From contig NZ_JBHUEE010000004.1 in the NCBI RefSeq assembly GCF_042680605.1, positions 62,001 to 126,000 on the forward strand: 64,000 nucleotides of DNA, in the 5' to 3' direction. Shown piece after piece: positions 16,261-24,838 of this stretch. The notes beneath the pieces were generated by a model. That model searched no databases and had not been told where the DNA came from. It saw only the letters and a program-made list of their open reading frames with translations. The position numbers were made by a program, and so were the translations under genes. Position 1 is the first letter of the stretch; every line of letters starts with the position of its first letter. The DNA is from Allobogoriella deserti. GTDB taxonomy: Bacteria > Actinomycetota > Actinomycetes > Actinomycetales > Actinomycetaceae.

Positions 16261-17933
16261 CGGTGCCGCTCCTTCCCCGCGCGGCCCCTCGGGGTCCGCC
16301 CCTTCGGGGCCCGACCCTTCTGGGTTCGGCCCTTCATCGGTCGTGCCCGCGCCGCGGCCCGCTCACGAACCGCCCGGTCGATCGTGCCCACGACTCCGCC
16401 GAGCACGGCCAGCGCCCCCATTGCGGTGAGCACGACCGCCGGCCACTGGCCGAGCCGGTCGGCCACGGTCAGTGTGGTGCGCAGCGGCAGAGTCTGGACC
16501 ATCTCGTCCGCGGTCCACAGTTCGGTGGTGTCCTGGAAGACACCGTTCGGGGCGATGACGCCACTGACGCCCATCGTGGAGATCTGCACGACGGCGCGAC
16601 CGTGCTCGACGGCGCGGAACCGCGACATGGCCAGCTGCTGGGTCGACTCCTGGCTCGGCCCGAAGGACGCGTTGTTCGTCGGGATCACGATCAGCTCGCC
16701 GCCGTCGACCACGCCGTGTCGGATCAACTCGTCGTAGGCGACCTCGAAACAGATGCCCACGGCCACGGGAACGTCCCGTTGCATCCGCTCGATCGGGACG
16801 GCCATCAGGCCGTCGCCGTCCCCCGCCATCATGTCGACGCTGACCCGGTCCACCTGCTCGGTGAACATCCGGAAGAAGTCGCGGTGGGGCATGTACTCGC
16901 CGAACGGAACCGGGTGCTGTTTGGCGTACACGAGATCGTCGATCGGACCGCGCCCGGGCTGCCAGACGATGAGCTCGTTGTACCGGATGGTCAGATCCGG
17001 CGTGTCCTGGGAGGGCTCGTAGCGTTGGGTGCCCAGCAGGACCGGTGCCTGGATCGCGTCGGCGGCGCGGGAGACTGTCGCGGCGACGCCGGCATCGGTG
17101 CGCGGGTCGATGTCCGCCGCGCTCTCCGGCCACAGCACGAGGTCGAGCTCGTCGGGTTCGACCCGCTCGAGCAACCGCCCGGTCCCGTCGGCGTGATTCT
17201 TCGTGACCTCGCGGGCCTGGGCCGTGGCGTCGGCCCCGCGGACGGGAACGTTGCCCTGCACGGCGCCGACCCGGAGCGTCCCGGTCTCCGGTTGGGCGCC
17301 GAGGGGCACGAGCCACGGGCCGAAGGTGGCGACCGCCGCGAGGACGATCATGGCGCTCGCCCCACCGATGCGCAGTCGCCGGAGCCGGAGTGCGGCGTGC
17401 GCGAGCGCGCCACCGATGAGGACGACGACGCCGCTGACCAGCGCGGTCGAGCCGATCGAAGCCAGGTGCACCAGGGGTGCGTCCGTCTGGGAGAAGGCGA
17501 GCGTCCCCCACGGGAAGCCCTCGAACGGCCACCGCGCCCGGACCTGTTCCACGCCCACCCACACCGCGGCGACAGCCATGATCTCCGGCCACGCGCGGTT
17601 CCGGATCCCCGGTGCTCGCCGGACGAGCACGGCACCGACGGCGGCGACGCCGACGATCGCCGCTTCGGCGATCGAGAGCGCGAGCCAGCCGATCGGCTCC
17701 CCGACCGAGTAGTTGGCCCACCACAGGTGCGGCAGGAAGAACCCGAGCCCCCACACGAACCCGACCAGCCAGCCCCACCAGACGGAGTCCCGGCGCAACG
17801 CGAGCAGCAGCAGCGCGATCCCGACGTAGGCCATGGGCCACCACGATTTGCCGGGAAACGCCGTCTCGGTCGCCAGTCCCCCGGCCGCGGAGAGCACCAG
17901 CGTCGTCACGCGCGCGGGGACAGGAGGTGGCAC
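16257..17933 (-). CDS. lnt: Apolipoprotein N-acyltransferase
   Basis: Lnt adds the third acyl chain to the N-terminal cysteine of lipoproteins. The 558-residue protein has six or more N-terminal membrane segments followed by the nitrilase-like periplasmic domain with the catalytic triad Glu270 (LVLWPESA), Lys338 (VYAKQHPVPFGEY) and Cys395 (GICFEVAYDE). A final membrane helix (residues about 505-525) precedes an unusual basic C-terminal tail of KGRxx pentads. The gene is coupled to ppm1. A 485-bp untranslated region with a strong nested inverted repeat lies upstream. Confidence 0.95.
   Translation of the reverse strand: MPPPVPARVTTLVLSAAGGLATETAFPGKSWWPMAYVGIALLLLALRRDSVWWGWLVGFVWGLGFFLPHLWWANYSVGEPIGWLALSIAEAAIVGVAAVGAVLVRRAPGIRNRAWPEIMAVAAVWVGVEQVRARWPFEGFPWGTLAFSQTDAPLVHLASIGSTALVSGVVVLIGGALAHAALRLRRLRIGGASAMIVLAAVATFGPWLVPLGAQPETGTLRVGAVQGNVPVRGADATAQAREVTKNHADGTGRLLERVEPDELDLVLWPESAADIDPRTDAGVAATVSRAADAIQAPVLLGTQRYEPSQDTPDLTIRYNELIVWQPGRGPIDDLVYAKQHPVPFGEYMPHRDFFRMFTEQVDRVSVDMMAGDGDGLMAVPIERMQRDVPVAVGICFEVAYDELIRHGVVDGGELIVIPTNNASFGPSQESTQQLAMSRFRAVEHGRAVVQISTMGVSGVIAPNGVFQDTTELWTADEMVQTLPLRTTLTVADRLGQWPAVVLTAMGALAVLGGVVGTIDRAVRERAAARARPMKGRTQKGRAPKGRTPRGRAGKERHR
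16294..16338 (-). repeat. 15-bp tandem repeats encoding a basic pentapeptide tail in Lnt
   Basis: At least three 15-bp units, beginning at 16294, 16309 and 16324, each contain a ccctt core and extend into a fourth degenerate unit near 16281. On the coding strand they give KGRTQ, KGRAP and KGRTP, followed by RGRAG. They lie at the 3' end of lnt, about 20 nt before the coupled ppm1 start. Confidence 0.7.
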
Positions 17934-18418
17934 CAGCCGAGTCTAACGAGCCGACGGCGCCGGACGTGGAAACCCCCGGGTCTCAGGGAGGGCGCGGGAG
18001 GTGTCGGCGTACTGGTGTGCTTCGAGCGGAATCCGGCAGGCGAGCGGTGGCCGGGCACGACAAGGCCCGCGTGCCCCTCGGTCCGGATGACTCCCCCCTG
18101 GGGACTCTCGCCATCCGTTTTCTAACGAGCACGCGGGCCCAGTCACGGTCCCGCCACCGGGCCGACACGGGACGTACCCGAAATCGATGCCGTCCGGCGG
18201 GGAACAGAGGACGAACTTAGCGCCGCAGCGGCGTCTCAGACAACCCTCCGACAGCGCAGGTCATCGGTAAGTGTGCAGGTCACAGCGCTGGAGCGGAAAG
18301 CCGCACAGGAGCCGGTGGCGGCGTGTCGGTGCCGCGTGTCGTGACGGATGTGACGTATAGGACGGGCGAGCCGGAGCCCTTTCAGTCATCTCGGCGACAC
18401 CTGGCGGGACGGTGGCCC
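17934..18418. other. 485-bp region without a convincing gene
   Basis: This is the longest stretch of the window without a gene, between helY (ends at 18419) and lnt (starts at 17933), both on the minus strand. Open frames here are short, arginine/proline-rich and have no ribosome site. It contains the nested inverted repeat at 18064-18139. The remainder shows no other symmetric structure I would trust, and no consensus promoter. It probably holds the lnt-ppm1 promoter and a long 5' leader. Confidence 0.6.
18064..18139. ncRNA. Nested inverted repeat, candidate structured RNA upstream of lnt
   Basis: An 11-bp outer stem pairs GGCCCGCGTGC (18064-18074) with its complement (18129-18139). Inside, CCGGATG (18083-18089) faces CATCCG (18112-18117), and a 5-bp hairpin pairs TCCCC (18092-18096) with GGGGA (18100-18104). 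On the plus strand the apex carries a run of six C's (18093-18098), which recalls the actinobacterial 6C RNA, but I cannot confirm the second C-loop. It could also be a helY terminator or an lnt leader element. Confidence 0.4.
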
Positions 18419-21277
18419 TCAGACGCTCGACCACGCCACGACCCCGCGCCGGACCAGGCTCATCGCCTCGTGCGCACGCACGGCGAGATCACCATTCGGT
18501 GCGGCGACCGAGAGTTGGTCCAGGACGTCGAGCACCTGCTTGCACCACCGCACGAAGTCGCCGGCACCCAGGTCCGCCTCGTCGAGCACGTCTCCGAGTG
18601 GGGCGTCGGAGGCCCAAAGATGGACCGCCGTGACCAGCCCCGGGTCCACAGGGGCCGTGACCGGGACTCCGTGCTCACGCTCGAGCTCACCGAGCTCGTT
18701 GGACAGCGCGATGGTGGCGTTGAGTGCCTGGCCGAGCATGCCGTGCCGGCCGCCGGGCAACGCGCCGATTCCCCGGCTCTCTGGACTTCTGGCCTCGTAG
18801 ACGACGGTCGAGACGACGGCGGCGAGCTCGGCGGGCGAGAGCTGATCCCACGCTCCTGAGCGCAGGCACTCGGCGAGGAGCAGGTCCTTCTCGGCGTACA
18901 ACCGTCCCAGCCACTTGCCGGTGTCGGTCACGACGGTCCGCTCGCCGTGCTCGTCGAGGTAGCCGAGCTGGAGCAGGACACCGCACACACGGTCGAAGTC
19001 CTGCGCGATGGTGCCGGTACGGCGCTCGATACGGCCGAGCAGCTCCTCGTGCTCGGCCTTGGCCTTCTCCCAACGGTTGGCCCATCGGGCGTGGTCCTCC
19101 CGTTCGGCGCATCCGTGACACGGATGCGCACGCAGTCGGCGACGGAGTTCGGCGATCTGCTCGTCCGGGCCCGCCGGAGCCTTTTTCTTCCGTGCCGTGC
19201 CCGCCTGGGCGAGCCTGCCCTCGGCGAGGGCGTTGCGCAGCGTGGAGGCAAGATCACGACGCTGCGCGGGGTTGCGCGGGTTGAAGTTCTTCGGGACCCG
19301 GACCTTTCCCACGTTCTCACCACCGTGCGGCAGGTCGGCGGCGGTGAGGGTGCGGAGCTGTCGCTCGTCGGTGAGGACCTGCAGCGTCGGGCCGTCCAAG
19401 GAGTCACTGCTCTGCAGCACGACGGCGTGTGCCGTCCGCCTGCCACGACGGTAGGCGAGCACGTCTCCGCGGCGCAGCTCGGACAGCGCGCCGCGCACCG
19501 CTCGGCGCCGGTCGGCGGCACGTTCCCGGGAGGCGTCGGCCTCGGCCTGCTTCAACCGCCGCCGCAACTCGGCGTACTCGGTGAAGTCGCCGAGATGGCA
19601 CTGCATCGCGTCCGCGTAGCCCTCGACCGCCTCGGCGTGCCGGCGGGCTTGACGCGCCAGCCCGACGACGCCGCGGTCGGCCTGGAACTGGGCGAAGGAG
19701 GATTCCAGGACCTCGCGGGCCTGGGACCGGGTCATCGTGCCGAGGAGGTTCACGGCCATGTTGTAGGTGGGGTGGAAGGCCGACCGCAGCGGGTACGTGC
19801 GGCGTGAGGCGAGGCCGGAGACCGCGACCGGATCGATCTCATCGCTGTAGAGGACGACCGCATGCCCCTCGACGTCGATGCCCCGGCGGCCGGCCCGTCC
19901 GGTCAGCTGGGTGTACTCCCCCGGCGTGAGCTGGACGTGGGCGCTGCCGTTCCACTTCACGAGCTGCTCGAGCACCACCGAGCGGGCAGGCATGTTGATG
20001 CCCAGGGCCAGGGTCTCGGTGGCGTAGACGACCTTGACGAGTCCGGCCGTGAAGAGCTGCTCGACGGCTTCCTTGAACACCGGCAGGAGGCCCGCGTGAT
20101 GCGCCGCGACGCCGCGCTCCAGCGCCAGGGACCAGGTGTCATAGCCGAGGACGGCAAGGTCTTCCGGTGGGACGCCGACGACCGCGGTCTCGACCACCTC
20201 ACGGATGCGGCGCTGCTCCTCCGCCGTCGTCAGCCGCACGCCGGCGCGGACCACCTGCTGCACCGCGGCCTCGCACCCCGCGCGGGAGAAGACGAAGACG
20301 ATCGCGGGCAGGAGCCCGTTCCGGTCGAGCCGGTCCACGACCACCGGCCGTGGGGCCGGACGGACCCGCGGCGCGAATCGGGGCTGGTTCCCACGGCCGC
20401 CACGGGCCGCCTGCCGGGCCCGCCCGTGCCCGGACCGGCCTCCGCCGCGGCGGCGGCGCGATCCGCGCCCGGTCCCGGCGTGACCACGACCCCGCCCGGG
20501 CGCCTCCCGTGCCGAACCGGTCCGCTGCGCACCACGGATCGCCTCGAGGAGATCCGGGTTCAGCGGCGGGTCGGCACCGACCGCCGTCGGGTCGACGTGC
20601 GCGCTGTAGAGCGGCAGCAGCCGCGACCCGACCATCATGTGCTGCCAGAGCGGCACCGGCCGGTTCTCGGTGACCACCACCTCGGTGTTGCCGCGGACCA
20701 TGGTCAGCCACTCACCGAACTCCTCGGCGTTGGACACGGTGGCGGACAGCGAGACCACCTGCACGGCGGCGTCGAGGTGGATGATGACCTCTTCCCACAC
20801 CGGACCGCGGAACCGGTCGGCGAGGTAGTGCACCTCGTCCATGACCACGAACCCGAGGCCCTCGAGGGTGTCCGAGCCCGCGTAGAGCATGTTCCGCAGC
20901 ACCTCGGTGGTCATGACCACCACGGGGGCGTTGCCGTTGATCGACGTGTCGCCGGTCAACAGGCCCACGTGGTCGCGGCCGTGCACGGCGACGAGGTCGA
21001 GGTACTTCTGGTTGCTCAAGGCCTTGATGGGCGTCGTGTAGAACGCCTTGCGGCCGGTGGCGATGCCGAGGTGGACGGCGAACTCACCGACGACCGTCTT
21101 ACCGGCGCCCGTCGGCGCCGCCACGAGGACGCCGTGCCCGGACTCGACCGCTTCGCAGGCGCGGACCTGGAAGTCGTCCAAGGGGAAGTCGAGGCGGTCC
21201 CGGAAGGTGGCGAACTCGGTGGCCGATTCCCGCTGGCGGCGCCGAAAGGCGGCATAGCGTTCGGCAGGAGACGTCAC
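18419..21277 (-). CDS. helY: Ski2-like DEAD/DEAH-box RNA helicase HelY
   Basis: The 952-residue protein has superfamily 2 motifs: Walker A in APTGAGKTVVGEF, near residue 57, DEVH near 145, SLSATV near 172, and QLTGRAGRRGID near 465. These are followed by the long C-terminal region and the terminal helical domain of Mtr4/Ski2-type helicases. Between the two RecA domains is an Arg/Gly-rich insertion, at about residues 252-297. It probably unwinds structured RNA in turnover or processing. The GTG at 21277 was chosen by similarity to the family N terminus (PAERYAAFRRRQ). It is last in the pafBC-tatAC-dagK-helY run. Confidence 0.95.
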   Translation of the reverse strand: MTSPAERYAAFRRRQRESATEFATFRDRLDFPLDDFQVRACEAVESGHGVLVAAPTGAGKTVVGEFAVHLGIATGRKAFYTTPIKALSNQKYLDLVAVHGRDHVGLLTGDTSINGNAPVVVMTTEVLRNMLYAGSDTLEGLGFVVMDEVHYLADRFRGPVWEEVIIHLDAAVQVVSLSATVSNAEEFGEWLTMVRGNTEVVVTENRPVPLWQHMMVGSRLLPLYSAHVDPTAVGADPPLNPDLLEAIRGAQRTGSAREAPGRGRGHAGTGRGSRRRRGGGRSGHGRARQAARGGRGNQPRFAPRVRPAPRPVVVDRLDRNGLLPAIVFVFSRAGCEAAVQQVVRAGVRLTTAEEQRRIREVVETAVVGVPPEDLAVLGYDTWSLALERGVAAHHAGLLPVFKEAVEQLFTAGLVKVVYATETLALGINMPARSVVLEQLVKWNGSAHVQLTPGEYTQLTGRAGRRGIDVEGHAVVLYSDEIDPVAVSGLASRRTYPLRSAFHPTYNMAVNLLGTMTRSQAREVLESSFAQFQADRGVVGLARQARRHAEAVEGYADAMQCHLGDFTEYAELRRRLKQAEADASRERAADRRRAVRGALSELRRGDVLAYRRGRRTAHAVVLQSSDSLDGPTLQVLTDERQLRTLTAADLPHGGENVGKVRVPKNFNPRNPAQRRDLASTLRNALAEGRLAQAGTARKKKAPAGPDEQIAELRRRLRAHPCHGCAEREDHARWANRWEKAKAEHEELLGRIERRTGTIAQDFDRVCGVLLQLGYLDEHGERTVVTDTGKWLGRLYAEKDLLLAECLRSGAWDQLSPAELAAVVSTVVYEARSPESRGIGALPGGRHGMLGQALNATIALSNELGELEREHGVPVTAPVDPGLVTAVHLWASDAPLGDVLDEADLGAGDFVRWCKQVLDVLDQLSVAAPNGDLAVRAHEAMSLVRRGVVAWSSV

Positions 21278-21308
21278 GCCGCGAACTTTCCGTGGATACT
21301 GCTGGAAC

Positions 21309-22301
21309 TCATGATTCGAGCGTACGTGCCAGCACCCCGACCGCACGCGGGTGCAGATCGCACTGAAGCGGCAACGACGCCAGCAACTCGCCGTCGGCGA
21401 ACGCTGCCGGGGGCGGGGCCCCTCGGCTGAGCAGCGGTTCGATGAGAACCGAGCGGGCTCGGCGGACCGAGACTCCAGGGTGGCGCACATGCGTCCCGCG
21501 ATAGAGGCGTGGGAAGACGCGCAGCAGCTCACTGCGCGAGAGGCCCTCGGCCAGGACGACGTCGAGCAGGCCGTCGTCGGCGGCGGCGTCGGGGGCGATC
21601 CGCAGGCCGCCGCCGAAACAGCGCGTGTTCGCCACGGCGACGAGTGCACCGTCGGACTCCCACACCGAGCCGTCCATGGTGACGCGGTAACCGAACGGCC
21701 GGTAATGGGTCAGCTCCACAGCGAGCGCGCGCAGGTAGCGGCTCGCCCCGGAGGGCCAGGTCATCTCGTTCGCGCGGGCGTTGACCGCCGCGTCGATGCC
21801 GCACGACAGCACGGCGAGGTACCAGTGCTCGACCACGCCACCCGGCCGGGAGACGCCCACGGCGTCCAGCAGGCGCAAGCCCTCGCCGTCGGGACCTGGC
21901 CGTCCGCCTCGCCGGGCCGCCAGAGCTTCGGCGATCATGCGCAGCGAATCCGGGACGTCGTGCACGGGAAGCCCGAGATCGCGCGCGATGTCGTTCCCGG
22001 ACCCGGCTGCGACGATCCCAAGTGGTACCCCGGTCCCGGCCACGACGTTGACGCCGGCATGGACGATGCCGTCGCCGCCCACCACGATCAGCGCGTCGAG
22101 GCCGAGCGCGAGTCCGGTGCGCGCCCGCGCGGTGGCGGTGGCCAGGTCGCGGCCGGAGAGGTCCAGGACGTCGAACCGCGCGGCGGCGAGTCCGGAGAAC
22201 ACCTGCTCACGGACGGCGCGCCCACGGCCGCGGCCGGACGCCGGGTTGAGCAGGACCCCCACACGTCCGGAGCGGGGCTGCAGACTCTGCGTCCGCGCCA
22301 C
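21309..22301 (-). CDS. Diacylglycerol/sphingosine kinase-family lipid kinase
   Basis: The 330-residue protein begins with a VGVLLNPASGRGRG strand-loop and has the nucleotide-binding segments LIVVGGDGIVHAGVN, near residue 75, and GIVAAGSGNDIARDLGLP, near 95. Acidic and GGGLRIAPDAAADDGLLDVV segments follow, as in YegS/DgkB-type kinases. The canonical GGDGT reads GGDGI here. It should phosphorylate a lipid head group, with diacylglycerol recycling most likely. It starts with GTG directly at the tatC stop, with no gap or overlap. Confidence 0.9.
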   Translation of the reverse strand: MARTQSLQPRSGRVGVLLNPASGRGRGRAVREQVFSGLAAARFDVLDLSGRDLATATARARTGLALGLDALIVVGGDGIVHAGVNVVAGTGVPLGIVAAGSGNDIARDLGLPVHDVPDSLRMIAEALAARRGGRPGPDGEGLRLLDAVGVSRPGGVVEHWYLAVLSCGIDAAVNARANEMTWPSGASRYLRALAVELTHYRPFGYRVTMDGSVWESDGALVAVANTRCFGGGLRIAPDAAADDGLLDVVLAEGLSRSELLRVFPRLYRGTHVRHPGVSVRRARSVLIEPLLSRGAPPPAAFADGELLASLPLQCDLHPRAVGVLARTLES

Positions 22302-23096
22302 CTACTCGTTCCCGGCCTCGCTCGCCAGTTCGGCGTCCCGGCGCGCCCGGCGCTTGTCGGTGTACCGGTCGCGCAGGAAGCAGATCCCGATCGCGACGAA
22401 GAACAGCGCCGAGATCGAACCGCCCATGATGATCATCGACCAGACGTCCGGCAGCGGATTGGCGATCGCGGTGAAGGCGAAGGCGAGCAGGACGGCCCAC
22501 CGCCACGCCTTGAGGAACGTACGGGCGCGGACGACGCCGAGGAAGTTCAGCCCGACCATCGCCTCCGGAAGCAGGAAGGCCACGCCGAAGACGACGATCA
22601 CCTTGGTGAAGAAGGAGAAGTACTCACGAGCGGTGAGGAAGTTCTGCGCGACCTCCGGTGTGAAGGAGGTGAGGATCTCGACGGCGTGCGGGAGGATCCA
22701 CCACGCCAGCGCGCCGCCGCCGATGAACAGCGCCGCGCCGGTGAGGACGAAACCGAGGGCGTAGCCCTTCTCGGTGCGTGTCAGGCCGGGCGCGACGAAC
22801 AGCCAGAGTTGCCCGATCCACCAGGCGCTCGTGATGAAGATCCCGAGCACGATCGCAACCTGGATGCGCAGGTCGAACGCCTGCCCGACCGTGGTGAAGT
22901 TGAGTTCGCCGCCGATCGCCTCGACCGGGGCGACCATCTGGTCGAAGAGGTAGGGGTAGAGGATCCAGCCGCCGATGGCACCGACGAGGATCCCCGCGGC
23001 CGCGAGCATGATGCGTCTGCGGAGCTCGCGGAGGTGCTCACCGAGCGGCATCCGCCCCTCGGGGTCCTTCTTCCGCGGCGGGCGCTCGGCGCCCAC
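22302..23096 (-). CDS. tatC: Twin-arginine translocase subunit TatC
   Basis: TatC recognises twin-arginine signal peptides and forms the receptor of the Tat pathway for folded proteins. The 264-residue protein has six membrane segments and the family motifs MPLGEHLRELRRRI near residue 16, FVAPGLTRTEKGYA near 100, and FGVAFLLPEAM near 163. The cytoplasmic C terminus is basic and extended (YTDKRRARRDAE). The gene begins 3 nt after the tatA stop. PhoD in this window is a predicted substrate. Confidence 0.97.
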   Translation of the reverse strand: MGAERPPRKKDPEGRMPLGEHLRELRRRIMLAAAGILVGAIGGWILYPYLFDQMVAPVEAIGGELNFTTVGQAFDLRIQVAIVLGIFITSAWWIGQLWLFVAPGLTRTEKGYALGFVLTGAALFIGGGALAWWILPHAVEILTSFTPEVAQNFLTAREYFSFFTKVIVVFGVAFLLPEAMVGLNFLGVVRARTFLKAWRWAVLLAFAFTAIANPLPDVWSMIIMGGSISALFFVAIGICFLRDRYTDKRRARRDAELASEAGNE

Positions 23097-23099
23097 CCG

Positions 23100-23432
23100 T
23101 CAGGACTTCGGCGGCGTGCCGGCCGAGGGGTGCTCGGCGGACGTACCCGCCTGTGTTGCGCCCGGCGGGTCCTGCGGTGCCTGGTACGGAGGATTCTGCG
23201 GATACGCCTGCTGCTGCGGAGGCTGCCCGCCCGTGGCGGTGTAGGAGCTGGTGGCGCCGCCGGTGCTCTCGCCGTCGTCGTCGTCGCGCAGCTCCTTGAC
23301 CTCCTTCTTGAAGACCTTGAGCGACTGGCCGACGTTCCGGGCGATGTCCGGGAGCTTCGTGGCGCCGAAAATGAGCACGATCACCACCACCAGGATGATG
23401 ATGTGAGAGGGCTGTAGGCCGTTGCGGAGCAT
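23100..23432 (-). CDS. tatA: Twin-arginine translocase subunit TatA
   Basis: The 110-residue protein has one N-terminal membrane helix (ILVVVIVLIFGATKLPDIAR) with the hallmark FGxxKLP hinge, followed by the amphipathic helix NVGQSLKVFKKEVKEL and a long Gln/Pro/Gly-rich tail (residues 60-110). The tail is longer than in E. coli TatA but common in actinobacteria. It oligomerises to form the Tat translocation element. It is directly upstream of tatC and presumably co-transcribed with it. Confidence 0.97.
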   Translation of the reverse strand: MLRNGLQPSHIIILVVVIVLIFGATKLPDIARNVGQSLKVFKKEVKELRDDDDGESTGGATSSYTATGGQPPQQQAYPQNPPYQAPQDPPGATQAGTSAEHPSAGTPPKS

Positions 23433-23543
23433 CGATCCACCTTCGGTCGGGACGGTCGTGATACGAGGATAACGCCCCGGGGCCGAAGTCTCCGACCGTT
23501 CACCGTGGCGACGGGCGCCCGTACGCCGATGGACAGGTGCCGG

Positions 23544-23867
23544 TCAGCGCACCAGGCGCGCACGGCGCCAGCGCGCGACGGCCCGGGCGAGTCGCGCGGC
23601 ACGCGCGCCGTCACGCTGGGCGCGGATCCGCTCTCGTACCTCTCGGGCCTTCGCCACGACCTCCGGATCGCCCGTGGCGCCCGGCACGTGCCGTGGTGGA
23701 CCCGTGGTGGCGCCGGCGCTCGCGAGCCGGTCCAGATGGGTGCCGGCCGCCTCGACCTCGCGGCCGAGGGCCTTGACGTCGCGCCACAGCCGGCGGGCGA
23801 GCAACGCCAGGACGGCAGCGGCCAGCGCCACCTCCGCCGGCCACACGAGCCACCAGATCCCGCTCAC
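23544..23867 (-). CDS. Small single-pass membrane protein between pafC and tatA
   Basis: The protein has 107 residues: one N-terminal hydrophobic helix (residues 4-24), a charged helix RLWRDVKALGREVEAAGTHL, and a strongly arginine-rich C terminus. I recognise no domain. It overlaps the pafC stop by 4 nt (ATGA), so it is likely a real translationally coupled gene. The position between pafC and tatA recurs in related actinobacteria from memory, but no function is known. A membrane-linked role in the PafBC or Tat system is speculative. Confidence 0.7.
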   Translation of the reverse strand: MSGIWWLVWPAEVALAAAVLALLARRLWRDVKALGREVEAAGTHLDRLASAGATTGPPRHVPGATGDPEVVAKAREVRERIRAQRDGARAARLARAVARWRRARLVR

Positions 23868-24838
23868 AGCTGCTCGTACTCCTGCAGGGCTCGCCGGGCA
23901 CGCTGGGCGATCTCTCCGGCGAGCTCGGGCGGGGAGACGGCCAGGACGTCGTCACCGAGGGAAAGCAGGAGATTGGTGACCCACGCCTGGTCCCACACCC
24001 GCAGGACGACCCGGTGGTTGCCCTCGGGCAGGTCCTCGACCTCCTCGACCGGCACGTACTCACTCACCCACCGCGCCGTCGAGGACAGTTCCAGGGTGAC
24101 CAGTCGGCCCTCTCGGCCGAATCCGGGATTGTCGAACTCGAGATCGGGGTGGTGACCGGCGGGGCTGTCCAGCTCGACGGCGTCGAGGACGCGATCGAGG
24201 CGGAAGGTGCGCGCGCCGTGGGCGCGATGGCACCACGCCCGCAACGACCACATGACGCCGTCGGAGTGGACCTCGACGGGATCGACGTCCCGCTCGGTGA
24301 CGACGTCGGCCGCGGAGACGTAACGCAGGTGGACCCGGTGTCCGCGCGCGAGCGCGCCGCGCAACGTGTCGAGGTGCTCCGAGACGCGACCGGAGGTGTT
24401 CTCGGCCCGCACCCGGACCTGGACCGACGCGGCCTGCTCGGCGGCGTGCCCGGTGGCCTGTTCCAGCTTGCCGAGCGCCGAGGCGAGTGCCTCCGGCTCG
24501 AGTCCCGGTTGCTCGGCGAGCAACTCCCTCAGCGACCGCAGCGCCAGCAGCAGTGCCAGACCTTCCGAGCTCGACAGGCGCAGCGGTCTGTCCATGCCGC
24601 GCGCCTCGGTGAGGGTGAGGACGCCGCGGTCGAATGCGTCGACGGAGAAGTCGATGAGGTCGTCGTGCAGGTAGCCGGGCGTGCCGCTCACCCACAGCAG
24701 GTTCACGTCGGAGAGGACCTGAGCCTCGGTGGTCTCGAAATGCTCGGCGACCTGCCGCACGGGGACGTTGGGATGCTCGCCGAGATAAGCGACGAGGGCG
24801 AGCAAGCGGGTCAGTCGCTCGGAGAGAGGTTCAGGCAC
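23864..24838 (-). CDS. pafC: WYL-domain transcriptional activator PafC
   Basis: PafC forms a heterodimer with PafB that activates the LexA-independent DNA-damage response in actinobacteria. The 324-residue protein has an N-terminal winged helix (LTRLLALVAYLGEHPNVPVRQVAEHFE), a central WYL domain, and a WCX C-terminal extension. The WYL segment SLRAWCHRAHGARTFRLDRV is present. The GTG at 24838 overlaps the pafB stop by 8 nt (GTGCCTGA), so coupling is likely. The longer open frame upstream lies inside pafB. Confidence 0.93.
   Translation of the reverse strand: MPEPLSERLTRLLALVAYLGEHPNVPVRQVAEHFETTEAQVLSDVNLLWVSGTPGYLHDDLIDFSVDAFDRGVLTLTEARGMDRPLRLSSSEGLALLLALRSLRELLAEQPGLEPEALASALGKLEQATGHAAEQAASVQVRVRAENTSGRVSEHLDTLRGALARGHRVHLRYVSAADVVTERDVDPVEVHSDGVMWSLRAWCHRAHGARTFRLDRVLDAVELDSPAGHHPDLEFDNPGFGREGRLVTLELSSTARWVSEYVPVEEVEDLPEGNHRVVLRVWDQAWVTNLLLSLGDDVLAVSPPELAGEIAQRARRALQEYEQL

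Noticed and set aside
16248..18125. 625-codon plus-strand ORF and 493-codon minus-strand alternative frame over lnt
   Set aside because: Both are shadows of lnt; composition is Arg/Pro-rich and no domain is visible.
21351..23417. 688-codon plus-strand ORF
   Set aside because: Lies opposite dagK, tatC and tatA; high-GC antisense frame with no domain.
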